This document shows positions 22,318 to 34,183 of a stretch of DNA of 64,000 nt, one piece after another. Source of the stretch: Brachyhypopomus gauderio (Eukaryota > Chordata > Actinopteri > Gymnotiformes > Hypopomidae); contig NW_027506878.1 of the NCBI RefSeq assembly GCF_052324685.1, positions 1,144,704 to 1,208,703 on the forward strand, given 5' to 3'. Under the pieces are notes generated by a model, which saw nothing but the letters and a program-made list of their open reading frames with translations, did no database searches and was not told the origin of the DNA. The position numbers were made by a program, and so were the translations under genes. Numbering within the stretch: position 1 is the first letter of the stretch; each line of letters begins with the position of its first letter.

Positions 22318-24020
22318 AATGACAAGAGTGAGAGACAAGAGTGAGAGAAAGCGCTGCAATAAAAAAAACCCACAGGTATACAGGGCAGGAAGCTTAAACC
22401 ACACACTGAAACTGGAAATGCTGAAGCTAACTTAATGATTATTGAGTCAAATCAGTTTTCCTAAATTGAACTTGTGTGAACATGGTTTGAACTTTGAGAC
22501 ATGACCTTTCAAAGACGGTGAAAGTTTCACTATTGCAGCAGGAAGAAGAGGTGATGCTCTGTATAGAAATGTGTGTTCATAACAGACAGCAGCCAATGAA
22601 ACTGTTCAACCGAATGAGAATTTTCTTCCTCAGAGGTAAGTGATCACATCCCGAAGTGAGAGAGGGTTACTGTTACTGGGAGTTACTGTTTCCCAGGTGC
22701 ATAATGTGATAAGAATGTAGACTTTGTGCATGTCTGTGAGACTTATCTATGTAAATCTACGCAGCTGAAAAACTCGTTTTTCTACACACTGCTCTCTTCT
22801 CGATGTCTCCCTCACCTCAACTCACCTCAACTCACCTCACCTCAACTCACCATCACTAAGCTCTGCATTGTACGTCATCAAAGGCTACACAGAAATTAGG
22901 AACATTGCTGTGTAGTGGGATACAAGTCTTTCTTCAAAAACTACAATGCTTTCAAGTTTCATGCTTGTCGTCGTCATTTACAGTAATAATGGGACTTTGC
23001 TGGACCTTTTATACTCAGTAAACTCCCTCACTGTCAAAAATACTATTGTGTCATAAAATGACATTTCAGAAAGTGAGCAGGTCCATTGACTGAGCTTCAT
23101 TAGATAAATAAATCGCTCACATGCACAAAATTTTGGAAACTTGAGTTGAAATTTGTCACTTTATGATGAATCATTGAACTAGATAGCTAGTTAATATAAT
23201 TGATATTTTTGCTGTATACTAATGTTATGTTCCTACCTGCCAGCTAGCGTTAGCTTCACAAGCTAGATAGCCAATAGGCAAACAAAGTAGCTAGTTGGCT
23301 AAACTAGGGCTCCACACCAGAAAAAAAAATCACAAAAAAAAACCCATTATACATCAGCAATCTCCTGCTTTATGTCATGGTACATTTTATACACTTAGCA
23401 ATTTTAATCAATTATTAAATAATAATTTAATTATTATTATCAATAATTATGATTATTATCAATAATTAAATCAATTATTTTTCCTGTTTTGGTTATATTA
23501 ATTTATATCTCATTTTTACATCTTAAAATATTCAATAAAATGCAATGCTAACACAAGTCACATCTACCAAGGGTGGCATAGGGCTAAATCCCCAGACATT
23601 ATTTTGTACTAGGGATGTCCCGTTCCGATCTCAAAGAAACACAGGAGTAAACAAAGGAGTCAGAACGTGATTATAATGTCTGCTGTGTGTTACTTCATAT
23701 TAGGAAGCAATACAAGTCCAACAGCGAGGTGTAATGTCTGCAATATGAGTGTTTCACAGGGTGGTAGTAGCAGATCTGCATTTAATACTACAAATAATAC
23801 CTAAAAAATAAACATTTAACAGAATATAGCAAGTTCGTTCAGACAACTCAGTTAAAGGCTGGACCTAAGCAATCTACGCTATCAGTAAGTTTTAAAAGAA
23901 AAGAAAAGTTCTCTCAAGACAGCGCTATGCCAAGAAGATCACAGAGAAGGTCACTGACTTAATTGCTTTGGATGACCAGACGATCGCTGTGGTAGAAAAT
24001 ACAGGTTTTCGGCGTCTTTA

Positions 24021-24598
24021 AGGGCGTACTCACACTAGGGTCTGTGATCCGGGCATGGTTCCCTGCCGAAGCACGGTTCGTTTGGCTAGAGTGAGCGCTC
24101 CAACCGTGCCCGGGCCCGGCCCAGTTAATCGTGCTCGGGCCCGCTTGAAGAGGTGGGCCAGGGCACGATTCATGTGGACTCGGGCACGGTTTGCTTCTAG
24201 TGTGAGCGCTATCCGTGCCCGGGCCCGCTTGGTGCCTCGTGTGATTGGTTCATTTTGCCGTTACTCAAACATAACATCAGTGATGCGACGCTCACATTAA
24301 ACAGTCACGGCGGCAAAGCGATTAGCATACAATCGTTGTGTTAAATTATCGATAAATCTGTGCTTGCACCGTGTTTCTGCACTCCCAAAACGACTCCAAA
24401 AATACAATAAAAAGAGAATTGGCAACGCCATGGTGTTGTGCGAGCGCGCTTTTTTTCCAAATAAAGTGGCGTTGTGATGACGTAAGCATCCTCGGGCCGG
24501 CTTGATGAAGTGAGTGCAGGCCAGAGGGGGAGTGGGGAGGGGGGATAACCGGGCCCCAGCACGGAACCAGCAAACCGTGCCTAGTGTGAGTACGCCCT
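24021..24598. mobile_element. Miniature inverted-repeat element nested in hAT, copy 1
   Basis: Perfect inverted ends AGGGCGTACTCACACTAGG are flanked by TA on both sides. The 578-bp interior is GC-rich with repeated CGTGCCCGGGCCCG words and encodes nothing recognisable. Superfamily is uncertain; TA duplication alone fits several. The copy-2 partner is 48801-49370. Confidence 0.85.
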
Positions 24599-24993
24599 TA
24601 GAGCTTTTTTTATGATCTGCCATCACGACACTACATTTCAGAAACGGCCCTGCCAGAGCTTTACACAAAGGTTAGTGACCACCTGCGAGGTCTTATCAGA
24701 TGTGACTGCTATTGGCTTTACCACAGACGTTTGGAGCTGTGATGTTTCGCCGATTTCATTCCTTAGCCTCACTGCACAATGGATTGACTCCGCTTTCAAC
24801 TTAAAGCATGCGGTATTGCATGATCAGTTTCACGCATCTCATACAGCGGAACATGTAAAACAAGCAATCGATGAGATGTTGAACACTTGGGAGTTAGAGG
24901 AGCAACGGGTTCATGTTATTTTGCGTGACAATGCAAGAAATATGAAAGGGGTGATCTAGGGGTACAAAAATGTGTGCCGCATCACACATAGGC

Positions 24994-25184
24994 TTTACAG
25001 ACAGAACAGAAATTTGTTAATATCAATATTCCTGTCTTTGTCTTTCTCCACCCTCTCGTCTGGTCCCTTGACTTCCTTATTCGGTCAAAAAAATGTCTAT
25101 CAGTAAAATGGTGACATGGAATTTTCCATTACAATTCCCCCTTTTTGTACATCCCAGTACAAACATTATTATATTAATCAACAT
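24994..25184. repeat. 190-bp dispersed repeat (unit B, copy 1)
   Basis: This is a second copy of the repeat at 21071-21268. It splits the hAT coding frame between the DNARNM block and the VHEGLLSQ block. Confidence 0.8.
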
Positions 25185-25338
25185 CTGGTTGTACACGAGG
25201 GGCTGCTTTCTCAGCACAGCATCACAGACACACTAGCTAACGCAAGGAAGATTGTAGGTCATTTTAAGCACTCACCACAGGCCTACGGACATCTGGAGAA
25301 TATTCAGTTTGATATGAAAACACCACCCAGGCGCCTAC

Positions 25339-25379
<41 letters not shown>

Positions 25380-25536
25380 ATTTTATTTAATGGCGCCTTT
25401 CAAGTCACTCAAGGTCACCTTACAACTCACATTAAAATAACAATAAACAGTAAGCCCATACAGAGAATATATAAACAATCCACTTTGTAAAAAAATACAA
25501 TAAAATAAACACAGTCAATTAAATGAATAAGCAATT

Positions 25537-27375
25537 TTAAAAATGAGTTTTTAAAGCAGATTTAAACTCTGCGATTGAATCCAGCATCCGAATATGATAA
25601 GGTAGTGAATTCCAAAGGTTAGGTGCAGCATGAGGGAAAGCCCTAGAACCCACTGTGCTAAGCTTAATGACAGGAAGTGCCAATAAGCGTGCTGATGAAT
25701 ACCGCAGAGAACGGGGTGGGGTGTATATCTGAAGGAGATCTGCTAAATAGCCAGGAGAGAGGTTATGTAGTGCCTTAAAAGTTAAAAGCAAAATTTTAAA
25801 CTGAATCCGCTCCAACACAGGAAGCCAGTGCAGCTGAATCAACAGAGGTGTAACATGATGAAAAGATTTTGAGCGTGTAATAATTCGTGCTGCAGAATTC
25901 TGAACTAGCTGGAGTCTGTGAATAATCTTTTTAGGAATGCCTACCAAAATTGAATTACAGTAGTCAATGCGCGATGTAACCAGAGCATTAACTAAAACCT
26001 CTGCTGAGTATTGTGTTAAAATAGGACGTAGTCTGGAGATATTTCGCAAATAATAAAAGGCAGTCCCAGAGACCTTGCTGATATGATCAGAGAAAGAGAG
26101 TGTACTATCTAAAATAACACCAAGACTCTTAACCTGCGTAGAGACACGTATAGTGATTCCAGCAATGAGAAGAGAACAAGGTGAAACTTTTGAGATAGTG
26201 GACTTAGAACCCACAAGAAGTACCTCAGTCTTACTGTTGTTGAATTTTAAGTAGTTCCTTGTCATCCATAAGTGTAGATCATGGATACAGGCAGTAAGTG
26301 AATCCAAAGTAAGAACAGAGGCTGATTTGCTGGACACATAGAGCTGTGTATCATCAGCATAACAGTGAAAATGAATCCCATGATATCGAAAAATATTGCC
26401 AAGAGGAAGAAGATATATAATAAATAAAAGTGGCCCTAATACTGAACCCTGTGGTACACCGTGACAAACTCTGGAAGTCTCTGATCGAGAATCCTGAATT
26501 TGAACAAATTGTTTTCTATCAGCAAGATAGGAGACAAACCATTGATATACAGTGCCACAGAGGCCAATACCAGCCAGCCGATCCAAAAGAAGCTGATGTG
26601 ATATTGTATCAAAGGCTGAACTGAGGTCGAGAAGAATTAAAATTGAAACCAAGCCTGAATCAGCAGCACGGAGAAGGTCATTAGTGATTTTGACCATAGC
26701 TGTCTCTGTACTGTGTTTAGGACGAAAACCAGATTGAAACTGTTCAAAAAGATTATTGTCATCAAGGTAAGCTTGAAGTTGAGCTGCAACTACCTTCTCA
26801 AGAATTTTAGAAATAAATGGTAGGTTCGAAATAGGGCGATAATTATTTAAATCATTGGGCTCCAGACCAGGTTTTTTTAAAATTGGTCGAATCATAGCAA
26901 CTTTCAGTGCAGGCGGAACTATAGCTGCAGTCAAGGAAGAATTAATAATTAAGGTTATCAGAGAAACAATAGAAGGTAAACAAGCTTTAACTAAAGTTGT
27001 AGGAATAGGATCCAGGTTGCATGTGGAGTTATTTGATTTTGAAATAAGTTCATAGATGTGACTTTCGGTTGGAAGACAGAAATCACACAGAACAGTTGAT
27101 GGAGACAGATTCATAACACTCACTAGTGGTGAACTAGACTGCATACCATTATCAGAAATTAGCTGCTTATGGATTTCAGCAATTTTAGAATTAAAAAACT
27201 TCAAAAAAACAGAACATTGTTCAGTTGAGTTATTACTGCTCATATTTATATCGGAAGGTTTGAGTAATCTTTTCACTGTGCGGAAAAGAGTTTTAGTGCT
27301 CCCTGCATTTATGCCGATAATGTTCGCATAATAATTCGTTTTTGAGTGCATTCTTATAATGGAGTACATGATCAA
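25537..27375 (-). CDS. LINE reverse transcriptase part (frame-broken)
   Basis: The 612-codon frame contains the whole reverse transcriptase: NLDPIPTTLVK (about residue 119), RPISNLPFISKILEK, DLSSAFDTISH (~250), GVPQGSVLGP (~307), and the catalytic YADD (~339-342). It ends with the C-terminal region LPYHIRMLDSIAEFKSALK, where LINEs of this type stop. It copies LINE RNA at nicked target DNA. The first ~12 codons overlap the endonuclease frame in another phase: the two were one ORF, split by one extra base in an A run (T run 27339-27343 on the plus strand). The reverse transcriptase itself shows no stop. Confidence 0.93.
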   Translation of the reverse strand: MIMYSIIRMHSKTNYYANIIGINAGSTKTLFRTVKRLLKPSDINMSSNNSTEQCSVFLKFFNSKIAEIHKQLISDNGMQSSSPLVSVMNLSPSTVLCDFCLPTESHIYELISKSNNSTCNLDPIPTTLVKACLPSIVSLITLIINSSLTAAIVPPALKVAMIRPILKKPGLEPNDLNNYRPISNLPFISKILEKVVAAQLQAYLDDNNLFEQFQSGFRPKHSTETAMVKITNDLLRAADSGLVSILILLDLSSAFDTISHQLLLDRLAGIGLCGTVYQWFVSYLADRKQFVQIQDSRSETSRVCHGVPQGSVLGPLLFIIYLLPLGNIFRYHGIHFHCYADDTQLYVSSKSASVLTLDSLTACIHDLHLWMTRNYLKFNNSKTEVLLVGSKSTISKVSPCSLLIAGITIRVSTQVKSLGVILDSTLSFSDHISKVSGTAFYYLRNISRLRPILTQYSAEVLVNALVTSRIDYCNSILVGIPKKIIHRLQLVQNSAARIITRSKSFHHVTPLLIQLHWLPVLERIQFKILLLTFKALHNLSPGYLADLLQIYTPPRSLRYSSARLLALPVIKLSTVGSRAFPHAAPNLWNSLPYHIRMLDSIAEFKSALKTHF

Positions 27376-28784
27376 AATACATTTGTTTATGAATTAAAAG
27401 TCCAGTCTTAGAGTATAGTCTCTCTAGTTGTCGACCTTTTGTTTTTAGCTGATGTAGCTCTGAGGTGTACCATGGAGCACTATGTGTAAATGAAACAACC
27501 CGCGTTTTCAACGGAGCTACAGCGTCCAATGCAAGGGATAGACTATTGTTATAATAGTCCACTAGATCAGTAGGTGAGACAGTAGATGGATAAGAGGATT
27601 CTGAACCAATGAAACTTAAAAGATCTTCAGGATTAACATGACGAATGTTGCGATAGGATATTGTACGGTTCACCCTTGATTTACCAGATAATAAGTTGAT
27701 GTTAAATAGCACAACTTCATGGTCCGAAATGGGTAATTCAGTAGAAGTTATATTATATGGTATGATGCCAGAACAACAGACCAAGTCAAGTATATGTCCC
27801 TTATTGTGAGTACAAAAATTGATATACTGTGTTAAGCCAAAACAGTCTAACATTGCTTTAAAATCTTTAGTAAGCAGAAGATCAGCATCATCGAAATGAA
27901 CATTAAAATCTCCAGTTAAAATGACATTAGGAGATAATGCACTAAGTGTAGTTAAAACTGTTGAAAGTTCATTGATAAAAGTACTTGGTGATTTCGGAGG
28001 TCTGTACAGGACAGCTATAATGGTAGGTATAGGTCCACAAAGTTCAAAAGCCAAAAGTTCAAACGAGGACTGTTCAGGTACAGAGACTGGTCTTACTTTC
28101 AAACTCTCGCGATAGATCAGCGCAAGACCGCCGCCTTTACCAGAAGAGCGAGGTTTGCACATATGAACAAATCCAGGTGGAGTTGCTGAGTTGAGGTGGA
28201 AATAATCATTCTCTCGCTGCCAGGTTTCCGTCAAACAGAAATAGTCCAGGTTATTGTTCGTGATAAAATCATTAATCAAGAGGGCTTTGTTGGTAATGGA
28301 CCGAATGTTATAAAGAGCAAACTTAAAACAAGTCACGTATGCACTCACAAGTGCTCTAGGTATTGGCATTAGCACACCATGATCCACACACCGGTTAGAG
28401 CTCCTCTGATGCCGCTGTCGCGAAGACCAAAGTGCACAAATAGTTCCAGGATTTCCACCACTAAAACTGAAATTTCGGCGAGATCCGCGATGAACATATC
28501 TTGAACGCCGAAGAACATCACGATGTATTCCGAGTTCAGTTGGAAGTTCATAATTAGCCCGAAGTCGATACAGTTCCTCAGGTGAGTATTTCAGTCGATT
28601 TGTAGTGGCAACGGGGGACAGCATTGTAAAAAGTACAATCCAAAACATAATTTTAAAGTTTGCCATGTTTTTTGACTGGGATTCAATCAGCAGCAATGAT
28701 AAAATAAAACAATTATTCAACACCCCGGTGAGCAGCGGCAGCCACAAGCGCCAGCGTTCACTCACTCGCCAAAAACTCAAGTTA
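27293..28784 (-). CDS. LINE apurinic-type endonuclease part (frame-broken)
   Basis: The frame opens upstream of the element edge (to 28810), but element sequence starts at ~28784. Conserved blocks of AP-like endonucleases are in order: FALYNIRSITNK, DYFCLTETW (catalytic Glu), GGGLALIYR, VLYRPPKSP, VILTGDFNVHFDD and PISDHEVVLF (catalytic Asp/His). The enzyme nicks target DNA for retrotransposition. An N-terminal hydrophobic and Arg-rich region precedes it. It loses frame at 27339-27343 before the reverse transcriptase. No separate ORF1 is visible, so the 5' end is probably truncated. Confidence 0.9.
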
Positions 28785-29039
28785 GATGTGCAAGTTAGAT
28801 GTAACAGCACCCACTACATGATGCAGAGCCTCTTGAAGCAAAAGGACCTGAGGGAGAGAGGACGGTTGAGAGGGATTTGAGGCATGGAAGTCTCATTAGA
28901 GGGATGGGTCGAGGATGTCATCAGCTAACACCCAGCTTGAAGGAAGCTTCAAGCAGTAGGAGACAAGGTTAACTTGCTGCAGAACCAGGAAGGGATCAAT
29001 ATAACATTGCTGTAGTCTTCTTCCTCTTGTTGGAGCTTA

Positions 29040-30763
29040 TCCGATTACAGCTTTTGCCTCCGTATTGCTCATTGTAGCCGAACGTGAGCTCCCTCCCATG
29101 TCTGCTCACTCTGCCTAAACCAGTTCTCAACTGCTGAGACTTCAGAGGGTTCACCTGACCAGGAGAAGAGGAGTGGCTGAAATCCCAGAATACACTGGAA
29201 GGGGGTGAGTCCTGTAAAGGTATGGGTTAAGGAATTCTGGGCATACTCGGCACAAAATGGCTCCAGCCCCCCTGGGGCTTGATAGGACCTCAAGAATGTC
29301 CCTTGTTCTTGGTTTAGGCGTTCTACTAGGCCATTAGATTGCGAATGGTAGCCCGAGATCAGACTCACCAAGATTTTCAACAGTTTACAAAAGGCTTCCC
29401 AGACTCACAAGGTGAACTGGGGACCCCTGTCTGACACAATGTCCTTGGGATTGCCATAGTACCAAAACATATACTGAAAAATCACCTCAGCGCTTTCTAG
29501 GGCTGTTTGGAGTTTGGAAAGGAGAATACGTCTGCAACCCTTAGAAAAACAGTCTATAACCACAAGGATGCATGTATTGCCCTGAGATGGGGGTAAATCA
29601 ACCACCAAGTGCGACCAGGGGTGTTTGGGAACTGGCAAAGGCACCAGCATCCCCTCTGGCAGCTGGCGAGGGGATCTAGTTTGAGCACAAACATCATACG
29701 CAGAGACAAATTCAGTTACATCTTCGGACAGCCCTGTTCACCAGTATTTGGTTTGTACAAGTGATCATATGTGGCAACCACCTGAGTGTCCTGCATACAT
29801 CGAAGCATGCACTTTCTTTAATACACTGGGATGCAAGGAGGCAGTGACATACAGCTTACCCGGAGGAGTCGGTCGGTGGGGGATCCCTGCGCCTGTGACA
29901 TTTGAGAGTCAAGATCCCATTGTATTGGTGCTACAATCATCACAGGAGGAATAATGGGTTTGGGAGCTGGATTGTCTACACGCAATGGTGTGTCAAATAT
30001 GGAAAGGGCATCCATTTTACCATTCTTGGAACCAGGACGAAAGGTGATTGTTTAGTTGAATCGTGTAAAGAAAAAGAACCATCTAGCTTGTCTAGCATTG
30101 AAACACTTTGCAGATCTGATATATTCCAGGACTTTATGGTCGTAATGATCTGAAATGGATGAAGGACCCTCTCTAACCAGTGATGCCACTCTTCCAGGGC
30201 TGATTTGACAGTCTCAAAATTCCTCACAGCACAAGAGTCTCCATGAATGGAAAGCGCAGGGATACAACTTGGCAGGACTGCCATGTCACTGGGAGAGGAT
30301 TCCCCTTATGCTATACTCTGAAGCGTCTACCTCTACCACAAATGGTAGAGAGGGGTCCTAACTGTGGAGCTGTAGTGAAACGTCTTTTGAGTTCAAGAAA
30401 TGCTGTGGGGTTTTATGTAAGAGTACAGGGTTTTCCCTGCAATAGAGAAGTGAGAGAGGCTGCTACCGAACTAAACTGTCTAATAAAGCGCCGATAAAAA
30501 TTTGCAAAGCCCAAAAACCTCTGTAATTCCTTGGTGCATGATCGAGGGCACTCCACAACCGCTTTCACCTTGGTCTGGTCCATGGAAACCCCTTGCAGTC
30601 TAATATTGTAACCTAAAAATTGGATTTTCAGCTGATGACACTCACACTTTTCAAGTTTTCCGTATAGGTGATGGGTTCGGAGTCTAGAGAGTACAGCTTG
30701 TATGTGTTCTATATGTTCTGCCAAGCTAAGGGAATAGATTAGTATGTCGTCTATGTAAACCAC
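29040..30763 (-). pseudogene. Ty3/Gypsy pol remnant, copy 1
   Basis: Minus strand, in pol order. Reverse transcriptase from the catalytic [10 protein letters not shown] (30763 down) through [12 protein letters not shown] and [15 protein letters not shown]; RNase H ([15 protein letters not shown] near 30190); integrase with [18 protein letters not shown] and [10 protein letters not shown] (29405-29650), then [17 protein letters not shown] (29300-29380). Several frame changes and a 24-bp loss in RNase H relative to copy 2 show decay. The upstream half (gag, protease, start of RT) is missing and no LTRs are seen. Confidence 0.9.
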
Positions 30764-31039
30764 AATGAATTTATGAATGAATCAGAGTGAACGAGAGCGC
30801 TCAGTTCATGAACGAATCAGAGCCCTCAGTACAGTGAACGAATCACATAGCATGCGCAGTTCCCTCGCAACGAATTTCTCCGCCTCCAGATTCACGGGTG
30901 ATTCACAGACCACACAGAAGTTCCCCTGCCATATTTTGTCAATTGTGATTTTTTCACAGCAAACAAAATTTGTCCTCCGCTTTTTACCTATCTGTGCAGT
31001 TAGAATACACACGCACACACTAGTGATTACTAGGGGGTT

Positions 31040-31210
31040 GTGGATCACACGTGCCCAGAGCGGTGGGCAGCCATAGTCTGGCGCCCGGGGAGCAGTTGGG
31101 GGTAGGTGCCTTGCTCAAGGGCACTTCAGTCATGGCCTCAGGTCGAGGAATCGAACCCACAACCCTCCGGTCACAAGACCAGTTCCCTACCACCAGGCCA
31201 TGACTGCCCC
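31040..31210 (-). repeat. tRNA-derived V-SINE, copy 1
   Basis: Read on the minus strand from 31210: GGGGCAGTCATGGCC, an A-box-like TGGTGGTAGGG, and the B-box GGTTCGATTCC (about 31148-31158), then the conserved middle TTGAGCAAGGCACC and a tail with GCCCACCGCTCTGGG. This is the layout of V-SINEs, which are transcribed by RNA polymerase III and copied by a LINE. It is not a functional tRNA gene. Confidence 0.85.
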
Positions 31211-33181
31211 ATTCATCACCCATTTAAATTCTGATAAGATTATAGGCACTTTGTAAATCTAATTTCATGTAAATTCTTTCCTCACGCAACTCTTCTAGTG
31301 CTGTGGGAACTAAAGGGAGTGGATTCTAAAGGGATTCTGTAAGTCCGTCCCATCGGCTGGATCCATGGGTGGTGCACATGCTCCCCAGCTGGAACGGGCA
31401 TGGCGCCCTTTACTAACACGGCCCGTTTGGTATTCACAAAGTGCTTCTTTGTTTGGGATTTGCACGCAGCTCTGCAAGATCCAGAATCTGCCTTTGTTCT
31501 ATGTGTAGTAATAAATCATCATCACCTGTTTACACTGCGTCCCTTTATGTCAGTGTGTTGTCATGTGCAGACATGTCACAGTAACAATTGTGACACATTT
31601 TATTCATAATGATCTTTTTAATGACCCAGAATACATTAACATGAATTAGCAAAAATCATTAACACACATGAACACATGCGAAACAAAAGGGACAAGGAAA
31701 CCTGACATGGAGTGGAAAACAGGACAGAACCCAAAGAAGCAGGCTGGAGATCAAAAAACAATCTGTTGTGACCTGAGTGCTTGCGAAAACCAAAGGACAT
31801 CAAGGTGGGATTTAAATGAGGGGAGTGACTGGATCATGGTTAAGAGATTCAATTTCAGAGCAAAATATGCTGTAATGGTGAAAGAAGGAGGTTTTCATAC
31901 TATGCCAATTAACAGTTCTCACGAATAATATTTCTAGCAACTGAGCTGTTTACAGACTGTCTGACAGAAAACAAAATTTGACAAATTTAAGAAGGATTTC
32001 TTGAGGCTCACTATTTACTCTGTAAAAGTAGGTAAGAAAAATTATTATAAAAAATTTGCAGTAATTGAACATTGGAGAGCAAAAGCTCAAATGTGTTCCA
32101 TAGTTCACATGAGGTCGCTGTTCATCTCAGTGAGGTTTGTAATAACTTGTGACAGACGAATCAGTTTTACATCATTGATTTTGTATCTTAAGTCCTGCCA
32201 CAGGTACTCAGGTGACAGGACCTTGGTGGGCTTGTTGTACAGGAAGTACTTGTTCAGGTGGGACTCCTCCTGCCACGCCGCTTCAATAGAATTGGCCTTG
32301 TCCACGTCCAGCTGTATCCGGCAGGTTTTAACCACTTTGTGCACCTCCTTCACTAGACCACCAATCACTGCACCACCATAGTAATAATCTCCCATCCCCT
32401 GAGGAATGTAGGCCTGGGACTCAGGACGCCTCTCATATGGGAATTCATCACGTGCTGTACTGTAATAACCAGGGTGTATCACGGCAACTATTTCACCCAG
32501 AGTCTCCGCCCCCCAGTGATCATAGAACTTGGTGTCCACGTCAAGGCTGAAGATGTAGTCGACCTCATTGGCCAGTCGGTTCTCAATGAGTTCCTCAAGC
32601 TTCTCCATCCTGCCTAGTGAGATCTCCTGCCAGAGGTTTGAACTTGGTATTTTCAGTGTAGTCAGACTACGGTTGGCACCCAGTGTTACCATAGGAACTG
32701 CCTCTGGCTGGTCTGTAAAGATGTAATAATGCACAAGGTAACCCTGCAGGTAGTGTTTCTCTGCTGACTCCAAGAAGTCCTTCAGCAACTGGACATATCT
32801 GAGGGTTTGGGGGAGGAGTTGGCATTATGTTTTGTGCTTGTTCATTAAATTATATTAGTATTAGTTTTTATTATCTTGTTCATTATATTAGCATTAGTGT
32901 CTATTTTACATTTTATTTTTCATTTTTGAGAATTTTTGCCAAAATATTTCAGTGTAATATTAGAGTAAGTTACATTCTAACTTAAATATTAGACTTAGTT
33001 ATTGTTACTCTACACATTAAACACCACCCTATGGTTTATACTTACTTCCCCAGTGCAAACACAGTGGTTGCTATAGTGATGTTCTGGGTTTTGTAGATGG
33101 CATCAATCAGAGTTGTGTCAAATGTGTCGTCCCACACCACTGGAGCAAGCCATGGGGTCACCGTGATGACATCTTTCCTGC

Positions 33182-33183
33182 TG

Positions 33184-33256
<73 letters not shown>

Positions 33257-33500
33257 ATCATATGTAAACACACACACACACATATAATCATATGTAAACA
33301 CACACAAACACACACACACATATAATCATATGTAAACACACACACATACACATATAATCATATGTAAACACACACACACACATATAATCATATGTAAACA
33401 CACACATATAATCATATGTAAACACACACACACACACACATATAATCATATGTAAACACACACACACACATATAATCATATGTAAACACACACACTCTTC
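33182..33500. repeat. CA repeat with 26-36-nt higher-order unit, GT6 copy 1 intron
   Basis: A pure (CA)n tract directly abuts the exon-6 acceptor and is followed by ~8 units of the form (CA)n-TATAATCATATGTAAA. In gene orientation the tract is TG-rich just before the 3' splice site. Confidence 0.93.
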
Positions 33501-33679
33501 CATATGTACTTACCCATTTAGAACACTTGGTTGCTTGTACAAAAGCCTGATAAAAACATTAAAGTCAATAAACCTCAATAAAACCAGGAGAATTTAGTAA
33601 TTCTATTTACATGACAATCCAAATACTACAAATTACCAAATTAGTAGTAATACAAACAAGTAGTAATTAGTTAGCAATG

Positions 33680-33714
33680 AATGTGTAGTGTGTGTGTGTG
33701 TGTGTGTGTGTGTA
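33680..33714. repeat. TG microsatellite beside GT6 exon 4 donor, copy 1
   Basis: A (TG)n run on the plus strand ends at the donor of exon 4 (GTACACAC in gene orientation). The partner is ~55375-55411. Confidence 0.9.
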
Positions 33715-34097
33715 CCCCTGAGGAGAGAGCAAGTCCTTGGTTTTGTACTGTACTTTTTCGCTGAGGGAAAAAAACATCAATACATTTGATTATTTAACCA
33801 AAAATCAGGTTTTTCATCTTTTCTGATGTTATTGTTACTGATGTGGTTTTGGTGATGCTGTTAAACTAGCTGCTAAACACACAAACACAAAGGGATACAC
33901 GTGATTACACAGAAACTGAAACAAAACAAAGAGCACATAGTGCTTGAAGCCACTGGTGTTGAAACCCCAGATGGACCAACCATGACAGGACTGCTGTGTG
34001 AATGCAACAGGACTCACTTCACACTTGAGTAGCATATGAGTTCCTTTAACTGTACATTCTCTCTGGAAACACAAAACACATGTGAATTAGCTAGAAC

Positions 34098-34106
34098 AGT
34101 GTGTGT

Positions 34107-34181
<75 letters not shown>
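34098..34181. repeat. TG microsatellite in GT6 intron 2, copy 1
   Basis: About 80 nt of TG lie next to the exon-2 donor; copy 2 has only ~30 nt (55795-55827). Confidence 0.9.

Positions 34182-34183
<2 letters not shown>

Larger units (their letters stand above)
23609..25340 (+). pseudogene. hAT (ZBED-type) transposase pseudogene, copy 1
   Basis: The element starts near TAGGGATGTCCCG (a hAT-like end). It has a broken BED-finger region (CNMSVSQGGSSRSAFNTT near 23730-23800), then GFTTDVWSCDVSPISFLSLT and VHVILRDNARNMKGVI (24612-24959), then LVVHEGLLSQHSITDTLA and RKIVGHFKHSP (25190-25340), continuing after the LINE at 28785-28880 (VRCNSTHYMMQSLL). These blocks follow the order of hAT catalytic domains, with DNARNM the block around the second acidic residue. 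A miniature element (24021-24598), a 190-bp repeat (24994-25184) and a LINE interrupt it, so it is dead. Copy 2 at 48389-50202 lacks the LINE. Confidence 0.85.
25341..28784 (-). mobile_element. LINE (CR1/L2/Rex1-like), private to copy 1
   Basis: Copy 2 runs straight from CGCCTACAA to GATGTGCAAG (50097-50113), while copy 1 carries 3.44 kb between these words. The 3' end (plus-strand left) is a (TAA)n tail at 25341-25378 next to ACATTTTATTTAATGGCGCC, the tail style of these LINEs. The minus strand encodes an endonuclease and a reverse transcriptase. No clear target duplication is seen; a few bases (CAG) of target are missing. Insertion followed the segment duplication. Confidence 0.92.

Noticed and set aside
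24297-24668. 123-codon minus-strand frame, repeated at 49033-49440
   Set aside because: It lies across the miniature element and the end of a dead hAT gene and has no known motif. Its openness reflects the GC-rich interior.
31147-31210. A tRNA-like block with a B-box
   Set aside because: The conserved V-SINE middle domain and tail follow it directly, and the anticodon-arm region does not form a proper tRNA. It is a SINE, not a tRNA gene.
33182-33500. Repeat-spacer pattern of TATAATCATATGTAAA
   Set aside because: The spacers are pure CA runs. This is a minisatellite within an intron, not an array of acquired sequences.
33042-33503. Long open frames rich in Cys/Val or Tyr/Met across CA repeats
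   Set aside because: They are translations of dinucleotide repeats. Only the GT6 exon 6 part (33046-33180) is coding.
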